Positions 11,894 through 23,300 of a stretch of DNA of 64,000 nt are shown piece after piece. The translations under genes and the position numbers were made by a program. Source of the stretch: Dichetophora obliterata (Eukaryota > Arthropoda > Insecta > Diptera > Sciomyzidae); contig OY986437.1 of assembly GCA_963920525.1 (NCBI GenBank), positions 198,061,511-198,125,510 of the forward strand. The letters run 5' to 3'. Below the pieces are notes generated by a model. It ran no database searches and was not told where the DNA came from. It saw only the letters and a program-made list of their open reading frames with translations. The first letter of the stretch is position 1. Every line of letters starts with the position of its first letter.

Positions 11894-13106
11894 TATGCAA
11901 GCCATGTTTTTATGCTACACGATCTGTGCTCACTTTATCACATTGCCAAAAAGTATGCTATTATCTTTTTTAACTGTTGATAGTATCACATTTACAACCA
12001 GCGCCAATTTCTGGCAAAATGCATGAGGTAAGCATTAAGCTTTTTTATGATTTTTTTCCGTTTTTATAAAAAGCAAACAAATAATATCTTTGAATACTAT
12101 AAACCATTAATTAAAACAGTTTAGATGCTGCGCTTCATTGAAGTTGAAATTGGGAAAAACACGTGAAGTGGACAATTCCTTGTGGGAGGTGGGCGTGGCA
12201 AAAACTTTTTATATTAGACATATATTGAAGATTTCTGACAGAATGGTTCTTGTATTGGTTCAAGACAAAAAAAATATGGTGTTTTAAATATTTGTGTTGT
12301 ATGGGAGGTAGGCTTGATTGAGGGCGGATTTAAAAATATTTTTGTGTGTATTCTTTTAAAGCAAATTTCAAATAATACACGAAATTTAATTGATCTACGA
12401 TGAGTCCATCTATTTATTGACTTTTGTATGGGGCTCAACCACTGTGCGGCGCACGTGTGTTTGCTTCTTGTACGTAAACACGTGCAATAGAAGTTTAATT
12501 TAAAATATGCGCATGTGATTTAGCAACTTCAGGTTACAGAAAAATAAAAAAAAAATACTTTACAAATTTAATAATAATTGCTGATTGCAGAAAATTAATG
12601 ACACTTACGATACTATCGAAACTGCGTATTATTTTTAAGCCTCAACAACTTTAACTCATGCGCAGCTTTCACTGTGTAAGATAAAAACAAAAAGCAACAC
12701 AAGAATAACACTTCTGTTGGTATCTAAATGCTCAGGAAAAAATAGCACAAAACAAATACAAGAAACTCGCTCACTATTTACTGCTGCGCTCTACTGCGCT
12801 CACTTTCATATCTGTGGCAGATGAGCCGAGTGATTCGGCTACTTGTGTCGATTGTAAGTATTTCGGCAAGTAGGATAAGTATCAGCAACACGACACCAAC
12901 CATAAGTATTTATGAATCGAAAAAACCCGATCTCTCCCGATCCGACTCATGACTTAAGATACTCATATTTATTTGAGCCGCCGCATTCTAGCTTCGTAGA
13001 AGAGAATATGAGTCGAGTTGCGTGCGCTAAGGGTGAGTAGGTTTTTGTACTTATTTTTTTCGGATATACTCAGAGTCGCAAAAAAGCTATCCGTTGCAGA
13101 TCTCTG
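11894..13106. other. Right terminal part of hobo-like element
   Basis: No gene. Near 12180-12320 it contains GTGGGAGGTGGGCGTGGC-like blocks resembling the Helitron subrepeats. The last 300 bp mirror the left end of the hobo-like element. Confidence 0.5.
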
Positions 13107-13140
13107 GTAACAATATTCTTCGGTAACGCTTGGTTGCAGA

Positions 13141-13423
13141 CATGGTATAATTATTTGACAAGGTAGCTATAGAAGTTTAAGTTTGCTGCTGTTGACTAGC
13201 TATGTACTTTTTTTTAACTCTTCTTTAATTCATTAAATTTGTTCGCGAAGTTTATTGGAATGTTTTTAGTTTGCTGCGATTGACTAGCTATGCTTAATTC
13301 GTCGCTTATTTTTTCACTTTTCTTTGATTAATTGCATAAACAGCTAATTTTGACAACTACCCATCGCCGCTCGTGAGAAAAAAGTCAGTCTACGTGGCTA
13401 CCTTGTCAAATAATTGTATCATG
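13141..13423. mobile_element. 283 bp MITE with 9 bp target duplication
   Basis: Inverted termini CATGGTATAATTATTTGACA and CATGATACAATTATTTGACA (as read from each end) continue through AGGTAGC. An exact 9 bp repeat, GGTTGCAGA, flanks it (13132-13140 and 13424-13432). A 9 bp duplication suggests a MULE-type element, but the CATG start also resembles the P-like element at 5766. Two internal copies of TTTGCTGC(T/G)(G/A)TTGACTAGCTATG lie near 13180 and 13270. Confidence 0.75.
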
Positions 13424-13515
13424 GGTTGCAGAATACCAAAAGGGTGTAAAAGTTACCACAAGTTGAATTTCTTCGGTAATAAGATTAGCGTTACCGCGAC
13501 AGAATCGATCTGTTA

Positions 13516-16321
13516 TCTATACTATTATATAAAAGGAGACTCACGAATTTGATCCAGAATAAGCTCGGTAACCGCTGAACCGATTTTGATAATTGTTTTT
13601 TTATTCGATTCCTATGATAATATAGATTGTTATAGCTTACCAAGGTTTTCGAAAAATGTATTCTTTAATTATTGCAAAATCACGCATTTTATTTGATGCC
13701 TACATTCAACCAGCACCACAATATAACAGCAAACAAAGCTTTCCTCTCTTTGTCGAGAGAGCATCTCTCAATATAACACGACAGCCATGTTGTGTAGTTA
13801 AGCTGAATTCACTGATAACCTTCAGCATGTTTTTGTGTGATTTAAAATAATGTTAATCAAGTTAAGAGCGTGCAGAAATTTTTCTCTCTGAGCGAAAACT
13901 TCATATGAAAACAAATTTCCAAACATGCTGAAGGTGATCAGTGAATCCAGCCTTACTTTCAGGGAGATTCTTGCTTTCATACAGTGTTAATTAATTTTCT
14001 TTGTTAATGTCTTGAGGGGAGTTGCCAGAATTTAGTTATCAGCATTAATTATGTTTTGCAGCCTTGCCAGCCAGCTTTTCCCCACAATCACACAAGAACC
14101 ACTGAACAGATGAACACGATATAGGTATCAAACGATTTGTTATTCCAACTTTATCGTACAATAATATATGCTATGTTAGATTTGCCACGTCTACTTTCCA
14201 TGCCCACTTTTTGCAAAAAATGCTATATATCCGACGATTTTGGTCGTATGAGACCAGAATTTGGTAATCTACGTTGTACGGCTACTTTCGCTAACTTTAC
14301 TAAAAATAGGCATGACCCTCTTTAATTAAGTCCACTTTTCGGGGGATAAGCTTAGAGTAAAGCAAAGCGCACTAGGTTTAAGCTCAATTGAGCTGAGATT
14401 CTGGCATTCTATTGTTTCGAGTATGAGATGTTTTCAGTAAAAAAATCTTGCCACACCCAAATTACCGCCCAGAATTAGTCAAAAGTGTTATACTTCGAAC
14501 GGTTTTGGTGTTATTAGACTAAAATTTGTTAATTTAGTTCATACGGCTACTTTCGGCAACTGTACTAAAAACGGCGAATATATAAATTTTTTTTTTCATG
14601 AAAATTCGTTTATAGCAGTAAGGTGGTCTGCGGCAGGACAACGTCTACCGGGCAATACTATACATCAATAAGAATGCTGTATATATCAGAAAATTCTGAT
14701 CGTCATGCATTGATGTTTCAAACGGAATCGTCTAGCATGTGTTTGTTCGAAGGTCAATTTACACTTTTACAAATTCACAAAACGATCATAAAAAATTCAT
14801 TGAATTGGGGTCAGGACAAATTCTACTATAACTATAACGTTAACTATGAATATATAGATAAGGAAATAGATTAAAACATAGATTTATGTATATAACTTTG
14901 GAATAGTTTGAAATATTTTTCACAGAATTATTTTTTAAGCTATATTTGAAAATGTTTTTCACATGAATTAGTTTTTAAGCTGTAACACATTGCAAAAAAT
15001 ATAACAACATTTTAAGCAAATTAGTTTTCATCAAAAAAGGAGGGGTAGGTTTTACATGATTTTTAATGATAGAAACTGTTTGTGTCAAAATAGAACAATT
15101 TTTGCAGGTAAATTATGTTATATGAAAGAATAAGGAAAATGAAAATTAAAAAAAAATTAAAATTAAAAAAAAATATGTACAACAAAAGCAACTCTTGGCC
15201 TATTGTTTAGTACAATTTCGATATTTTAGAGGTTTTTTGAAAACAATATAAAACATTGCATTGGCGAGGTAACGGTAAACCTTTTCTCATTTTCCCAATT
15301 GACTTAATTGAACTTTCAAACAAAGAAAATTGGATGAAAATCGATTTGTAAATTTCAATCGTTTATTTTTTCTCATGCTGAGGCTTATGAGTTATACTGA
15401 GAAAATCTATACTTTTGAGATATCGCAAGAATTTTAATATCATAATAACAGGTTTTTTAAAACCTACCTAATATCCGTACAAAATATTTCCGAAAAGAAA
15501 AGAAAATTACCGTTAATTTTATTAATCAACGACTGTCCATACAAAAATGCATTGTTATGCATTGAGAAAGTTTATAGTTTTGGAGATATCGCCAAAATTT
15601 TGATGTCATTATATCGGTTTTTTTTTTAAATTTAAGAAGAATTGTTGTTTGGCCGAAGCCCAATAACAACAATTAATAACTGAAGAAGGCCGATTAACTA
15701 CAACAATTTAAGAAGAATATACTTATTTTCAGAAAATATGTAAAAAATTACATTTTTGACTACAAATTTTAAAAATTTTGTACCCACATTTTTTTATAAC
15801 GCTGTTATGCAGGACTTTTTCAAAAGTAAAAAAAAAGAAAGCCAGGTAAATTTATGTCATCATAACAATTACCGTTAAAATAAGTTATTCAAATTAAACA
15901 AAGTAATTTCTTAATAATTTATACTATTTTTTCATAATTAAACAAAGCGAACATAATTAGGGTATTCACTAGGTGTGCTATAATGTGATAATGTCATATT
16001 GTCCTAAGATTTTACACTAGTTTAAACATTTTATTGTTGCCTTCCATATAAAAAAGTACTATTATATTACAACTCTGAAAGCTATGTTTATGGAAGTGTC
16101 GTAATCAAACAACTATTTCTTATTTTCATTTATATATCTTGTAAATTTTAGTTGTACAATTTTAGGGCAATATGACATGATAGCACACCTTGTGAATACC
16201 CTAAATAATTTTTATATTTTGAATTTGTTTTAATACAACTAAATACTTTCATTTTAAGATATAAAATTTTTACATGGTATTTAATGCTTTTATTGCAGGC
16301 GAAGCAGCGGGTATTTACTAG
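13516..16321 (+). mobile_element. Second non-autonomous Helitron, 2806 bp
   Basis: It begins TCTATACTATTATATAAAAG after A (13515) and ends GAAGCAGCGGGTATTTACTAG before T (16322), obeying the Helitron A/T insertion rule. Early text GGTAACCGCTGAACCGAT and later ATCCGACGATTTTGGTCGTA blocks resemble the first Helitron. There is no Rep/helicase frame. Its insertion point is the last base of the TTA duplication of the Harbinger-like element. Confidence 0.8.
13801..13952. mobile_element. 152 bp MITE inside Helitron 2
   Basis: The arms AGCTGAATTCACTGATAACC and GGCTGGATTCACTGATCACC (reading inward from each end) continue through TTCAGCATGTTT. TTA flanks both sides (13798-13800, 13953-13955), which suggests a Harbinger-type MITE, although a TA duplication cannot be excluded. 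Confidence 0.6.
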
Positions 16322-17361
16322 TTTTGTATAAAAAGAAATCTTACGTTTACACTTCCGATACTATTGCGTCGTTTTTTAAAGCAAACCACAACCCTGGCCA
16401 CGGAGAAACAAAAGAGACTTTTGTTTTGCTCGTTACTACAACCATAAAATTCTGGTTCGTGGCCGCTCAACTCACTACTTTTCGATGACTTTTCAACTAA
16501 ATGAAAGTTACTCCGTGCATATCTACCTTAAAGTAACTTTACTTTTCGGACTACTTAAGTTAAGTCCTACAGGGATACTAATTTAAGCAGTGAGTTGATC
16601 GCAGCTTAATCACTCAAACACTTCTGAAGAGGAAAATGTAGCGATTTCCGAAACAGACTGTCTAGTCAGCTGAGTGATTGACTCTATACAGAGTTGTTGT
16701 TGTTGCCTTCTTAAAAACTTACTTGATCTAAAGCTCGCAATTTAATTTATATGCATTGATTTAATAGGGTTACCAATAGGCTACGAATATTTAAATGAAA
16801 AAAGTTTCTGTGGTTCAAATTCAACGAGCAGAAAATATATTTAGATGGAACTGTAAGATATTGTCCCACTGTGTGCTTGGCGTAAGGAATAAGCTATGCT
16901 GTGCCGCTTAAGATGGCAGTGGAGCTAAAGTCCAAAACTCTATTATGCCACAACAGCTTCGTAACGAAACATGAAACATGCCACTAAGTCTGAATTCAAC
17001 AACGAAGACCTCGAAAGATGGCACTAAGTCGAATTTAAACCTCTTTCGAGGTCCATGATGCCACTACTGCCTTTAAGCTTAACTAAGCCGGCCGGCTTTA
17101 AAGAAGCTGAGTGGAGCTCTCCACCCAATTGTGGTTATTTAATTAAAATGGCATGAAATTTTTGTTGAACACAAAATAGCGTGTTAAATTACATAATGAA
17201 AGGCTAAAAACCATTAAAGAAAAAGACGTTTACAAAAAAAAAAAAAAACCCAAAAACATATAAAATGTTTTTTTTTCTTATTAATACAACATGTGCAGCA
17301 GATGAACGACACCGGCCAAGGTTGAGATGAATTTAATTCTGAAGAAAAAAATAAAAAAATT
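16322..17361. other. Region downstream of the spliced gene
   Basis: No gene is visible. It includes the plus-strand partner (16575-16640) of the inverted repeat near 2520-2600. Positions about 16730-16766 are repeated near 22560-22600 (AACTTACTTGATCT, AAGCTCGCAATTTAATT). The 3' UTR of the minus-strand gene should end here, but I see no clear AATAAA on the minus strand. Confidence 0.5.
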
Positions 17362-20300
17362 TCACTTCTTTTCAGCGTGTAATGCGATGATCTTTGTGAC
17401 TTCACCGGGCGAATTGTCTAGCTCTTCGTCGATGGCCGTTACACAACTACAATCTTAAAAATAACTTAAAACAAGAAGCAACAAACGGGAGAACGTAAGG
17501 AAACAGTTACTTAAGTGCTAAGCTCAGTGCCGCATTAAGGGTAATATAGTACAGGAGCGCTCGTTACGTTAAGCTGTTAAATTAAGGGCCTCTTTTTTTA
17601 TGATGTTTTTGTTTTAGAACTTACCAAAATCGCCCATATGATCCAAAGTTGAAGTGTCACGCTTATAAATAACATGATGCATTTGATCTTTATGCGGACT
17701 GAGCTCATGTGGCAGCGGTTTAATAACCATACCATGGCCAATGCTTCCTTCCTAAAAAAACACACACAAAATAAACAGAGAAAATTAGTAAAAGAGAAAA
17801 GCACCGTTAAAAACATAACAATTAAGAACTTAATTAATGACAATTAATGATCAAAAAGCAGTAAAAATACTCAAGTGTAACGATTGCGAAAACCTTTGGT
17901 AAACATAAAAAGAAAAAGTGAAATTGATTTTATCTTAACTTTTTTCATATTTTCAAATATGAACCAACTAATGAGCCTCTGCTGCAATGACATGCATTTT
18001 GATATTGCTCATTTTTGTGACTGCTCGACTGAACAGTGCTGTTAAAAACTATGGCAGCTCTTGACCTCCAGTGTTCCAAACTTGTTTCAAATCACTAAGT
18101 TTATGTTAGTTTTAACCCTGAAAATGTGGATGAGTGATCACAGCTCTCAATTTTAATTAAGTTGATAAAAAAAAATCAAACTGGTTCCGTTTCAACTGGC
18201 CAGTTCAAGTTAGTGTCAGTGCCAAAGCCTAGTATTTTTGGAAGTAGCGACGTGTGTCAAATCTTTATTGTACTGTGCTGATACGAAAAAATACAGCGAA
18301 ATCAATTAACAAAAAAAAAAAAACCACCATCAAAATTAAGTTCCAAACTCAAAGGTAACAGCAAGATTAATACTAATTTCATAAGCAACTTTAAAATAGA
18401 TGACGCCATTATATTGTTTAACTGATTATTAGCATGAAGGCTTGTTTTAATATTGCTTTATAAATTGATTTAGCTCGGGACTAAAACCACTTTAGCTGAG
18501 GCAAATGAACCGTGACTGGACGCGGCATGTAAAAATATGTTAAAATCTTTTGAAATCTCCTAAAAATGTGTTAAAATTTAAAACAAGTTGTTTTGGTTCT
18601 TTTTTTGTTTCAAAACACTTCGCACATGATTCAGCTGAAAAATATTTCGCGTTGATTCTGTTATTTTATTAATTGCTTGCTGATTTCTGTTAATGACATG
18701 TTTTTCTGCATTGGTTTATTGTTGGTAACAATGTTGTTATGAAAAAATAATCCATTAAAAAGGTCATTTCATCACAAAAAAGCTGATATCTAGCCTATGC
18801 GAACATTTTTTTTTATGTATCTCTTGAACTTGATAAATGTTTTTGAACTCGGAAGTTGTTGGTGTTGTGGTTGTGGTTGGCAAAATATATTTGGCTGTAA
18901 TTGTAGGTACGACAGTTTTTTGAACCCACCCAATATTGATATGACTAAAGCTAGTGTCCTTGCAAGACACCACAAGTTTTATAGTTCAAGTCATGTCTTA
19001 CAGCAATTTTGTTTCGACTTTTTAGAGCAAAAATATGGAATAGAATCGCTTTTGCCTTTACTAAGTAAAGCCTTATGATATCGCACCTAAGCGTCAAACA
19101 GAAGTTTCAAAACAAAATTTTACGGAAGAAGCATCTATTTTACAAAAAAATGCAATATTAGTTTGCTCAGAATTAGAGCACTTCGCTCACACACTAAGGG
19201 CCAGTTTTTTAGTATGAGTTTAAACTTTAGTCAAATTAAACTCAGCTTAACTCACCAAAATTGGACGTTTAAGCTCGGTTTAGGCAAAAAAGAAACACAT
19301 TATATGATGATTTAAGTCAATTTAACTTCAACGGTTGCTAAAATATCTAGTAAAACCGAGTTAAAACTTCCAATTTTTGTGACCTAAGCTCGGTTTAGTT
19401 AAACTAGAGTTTAAACACGCACTGAAAAATTGGCCCTAAGAACACGTAGTTAACTCGCAGTTAACTCAGCAACCCTATGCTATTCTACTTGCTATATTCA
19501 AAAATATCTCTATTTTCTTTTTGCTGTCTCGTTTTAAAATTGTGGACTACTTTTTAATCCAAACTTTGGTTTAAAGAAATTTTTAATCCGAAAAGTACTA
19601 TTTTGTAATCCCAACATTAGTTTTATGCCCAAAACTCAATAGTGCGTTAGGTCGATCGGCCGTTGATCGTACTTTGGTCCGCGTTGTAAAAACTTTACGA
19701 TACAAGTGTCAAAACGGACGACCTCAAAACTTTGCAAAACTTAATGTTGCGTTGGCAGATCGTGCCTCTGCCATTTTGGTGATGCCAATAAAGGCAGCTA
19801 TTTGAAAAATCCCAGAAAACTACCCTTTTCTCCAAATCATGCAATTTTTAATGTTTGCGGACTTAGTTTTAATAAGTTAATGACAAACAAATAATTATTT
19901 AAACAAAATCATTAAACGACCTACTTTAAAAAGTTATGATATTTTGTTCATGTATGTTTAATATAATGAGGGTATTCTTGCAAAGTGGCAATATTATAAT
20001 TTGAGCAATTAGCTTTTTTTATCAGGCTGTGTTTATAATTGTCGATTGTGCATTTGCAGCATATATGTCAGCTGCAATATATTGTCATATGCTGCATATG
20101 TTGTCAATAAGTTAAGTTGTAATTTTCAAAATTATTTCTGAAATTTTAAGAATTTAATATTTGCTACATTTTTTCCAATTCACAAACTCTTACCTCTCCC
20201 TGCTTTTTGCCGGCTTCTGATAAGAAATTAATTGAATTTCCAAAAACAAAAACAGTTGCTTTATCATATAAGTTTGCCACCTCGTTTGCTCACCTTAATC

Positions 20301-23300
20301 AAAGAGCAAATATACTATGTGGTTTGTGCAAAGGCTTCTCCATACAAATTTATAACGCTGATAAATTTATACGCTTTTTACTATTATAAGGGTTTTGCCC
20401 ATATGTATAATAATAGCGGAATTCACGATCCAATGCATTTGGCTGTGGCATTAGAGCACTAGCAAAATATTCATGGCTTTTTCACTTAACACTAACAAAA
20501 TAAGGGTTTTCACGATCCAATGCATTTGGATGTTGCGTAAGCAGGTTTCTTTCATGTGCTTATTAAACAGCTGACATTTGACGACTGAAAATGGAAGAAA
20601 AACAAAATGCACCAAACGTACCAAGTGCACCAAGAAATGGACCATTGATGAAATTAATTTACTAGTTTATTATTTAAAGCAGCCTGAGGTTTTATGGTAT
20701 GGTTGATATGTTTATGGCTTATTGATAAATATAATTTTATCAAAAGTTTCATAAGTATTCGTTAAAAATGTGTTACATGATATCTTCCCAGCAAACAAAA
20801 CGAGCTCACGAAACCAAAAACAAAATGTTTTTGAAACAAAATGAAAATTTGAGAGATTATCTTTCGATTGCATTTAAAATTGTTGTTTTAACATGAAAAC
20901 AACCAAAGTTATGAATTTTTGAAAATCACTCTACGAAAAAAAATTGGTTTTTTTTGCATTTTTCACAACCCATAACTCGGTAACCAGTCATTCAAAAATT
21001 GAAAAAAAATGTCCAGACCTTACACCGACTTAGGTTATGGGTGTACAAAGTTTCATCAAAATCGGAAATGGTAAGGTTGAAAATAGTCGAGTTTTGGTCG
21101 AATACCTCAATATGTAATGTGCCCCGAGAGCCCGGGTTCGAGACCCGACTCGGACAAAAAATTTTTTTTGTTTTTTTTTTAAATCTACATATTTTTACAA
21201 ACTGTTCAGTGTATTTAAAATTTTTTTTGGAAATTTTTTTTCGAAATTTTATTCATATAAAATAATATATAAAGAATCAGAACCTTCAAAAGGTAAGCCT
21301 TACAGAAGTACTCATCAATGCAGTAATCATGGAAGGTGTATTGACGCCAATAACAGCAGTGCTAGCATGCCTTATTTTGCGGAGCACTCGCTATAATACC
21401 CACTGGGAAACTTCTGTACCGAAGTTTTTAAATTCGAATACAGACACTCGACAAATATTTTTAAAAAGAGCAAATATAGTCGATATTTGGATATCCGAAT
21501 AAATATTGTCGGATAATCCGAAATCTCACATAAATTTTTTTAAATAATTTTTTTTTAAATATTTTCAGGTGAATAACAACGCTTTATATTTTAAACTATG
21601 ACATAACGAAGTAGAATACTGCCAAAAAAGTGGCTGAATTGGCTGAGCTGTGTTGAGTTAGTAATGCAATTATACATGATATACATAGTTCCAGAGCTAA
21701 TTTTCTTGAATTATTTTATTGAAAGAATTACAGTATTTGCTTTTAGAAAATTAATGTTTGAAATAAATGATTTCAGTATTAATTGATCATTAGCAATTTT
21801 ATGTTGTTTGAACTAAAGTAAAACCATTTCGAATAGAAAATAAATATTAGTTGCAAGCATTTATACAAAATATTTTTTGTTTTTTACGAATTAACTATAA
21901 AGCATGATTGTTTGGAGTACGCATTACGAATGCATCAAAAGTAATTTACGGATTGATTAAAAGATGAAATTTAAAGTTGGAAACTGTTTATTCAATGTCC
22001 TACTGCCATTTCGACCAATTTCAACATTTAAAATATTAAGGTTTTTTTTGTTTAAAATTCCATTGAATTTTTGAAAAAACTTTTTAGTTTCATTGCCAAA
22101 AAATACCATTCTTCTGATTAGACAATAAATAATTTTTCAATATTAACTTGTATAAATTTCGGCAATGAACAAATTACAGTTATTAAAATTTTATCTATTT
22201 GCAGATTCTACTTCAACTACTACTCAACATGAGAAAAAAATAAAATCTTTTTAACTAAAAGCCTTACACGAATATTGAATGTACACGTTCAAGGCTCTCA
22301 ATAGAACAAATAGCTGTAAGCTTGCACAACGCATAAGGCAACATGATGAAAAAAACCACTGTTCAAGAACATTAAAATATCGTGACTTAGAAGCGTATAA
22401 GAACAATATTCTTATGTCTCCACATTGGGCATGAAAGGGTTAAAAAGTACTCGATTTTTATCAATGTCTTATTTCATAATTTTAAAGCCTGTTAAGGTTT
22501 AGCGACCAAATAAATAAATAAAATTATATGTTTATAAAATTAATACATGAATAATATAAAAAACTTACTTGATCTCAAGCTCGCAATTTAATTCATGTAA
22601 TAATTTAATAGATCATAAAATTATTTAACTAAAATTAATATTCATATAGAATAAAATCTTTTGAAATAGCCCAAACAGCAGCTAAGCACAAGTCAAATAG
22701 CGATCGTTTACTAAACCAGGGTCGAATAGCGGCCGAACGACGGGCGTTTGCAGGATTTTTTTTGCAACAGCTGCTGAATCGGGGTCACACAGTGGCCGTA
22801 CAAGGGTCGAACTAGTATATACATAAATGGGTGAGCAGGAAGTAATGATAGTTTGTTCAATTGTAATGTTTCAGTAGCTGTCAAAGTTTTCAATGACATT
22901 CAGCTGTCAAAATATTCAGTAAAATTGGCATTTCATCATGCATTGGCCGCATTCAGCGCAGACAACTGTTGTGAACTGTAATGGTAGCGCTACCTGAGTT
23001 CACGATGTTTTTCTCTGAATGTTTTGCTACTCTACACGTCAGAAGTTCGATTCAATTGAATTTTTATGTAAATTTAATTTAATTGCAAAGGTTTCTCACT
23101 TAAATTTGCTGCGTTCTTTCTGCGTTTATTAATTTAATAGCGTCAGTAACAGCATCTGACAGTTAAGCAAACAGTTGTGTTCCTTTAGCATAGAATTTAT
23201 CAGTTTTAGTTAGCGCTACCAAATTTGTACCATCCAGCGAATTTTTACACAACAGTTGCCAACTGTTGTGGCGCTGAATGCGGCCATTGTTTCACGTTTG

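Larger units (their letters stand above)
6830..13106. mobile_element. hobo-like hAT element, non-autonomous, 6277 bp
   Basis: The left terminus is CAGAGAACTGCA, identical to the 12 bp hobo TIR as I know it; the right terminus is its complement with one change. Both sides carry the 8 bp repeat GTAACAAT (6822-6829 and 13107-13114), which fits the hAT nTnnnnAn pattern. Further inside, the two ends share scattered inverted similarity over about 300 bp, including GAGTATCCG and GTGTCGTG blocks. No transposase frame survives. A Helitron (7742-10509) sits inside, so the element itself was about 3.5 kb. Confidence 0.85.
5496..13512. mobile_element. Harbinger-like element, split by nested insertions
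   Basis: The outer ends are long inverted repeats. The left begins CAGATCGATTCTGT (5496) and the right ends in its complement at 13512; weaker matching continues for about 100 bp through TAATCTTRTTACCGAA. TTA stands directly outside each end (5493-5495 and 13513-13515), the TWA duplication typical of PIF/Harbinger. If the nested elements are removed (5766-6716, 6830-13106, 13141-13423, with their duplications), roughly 480 bp of original element remains, so it was a MITE without transposase. The superfamily rests on the TTA duplication only. Confidence 0.65.
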
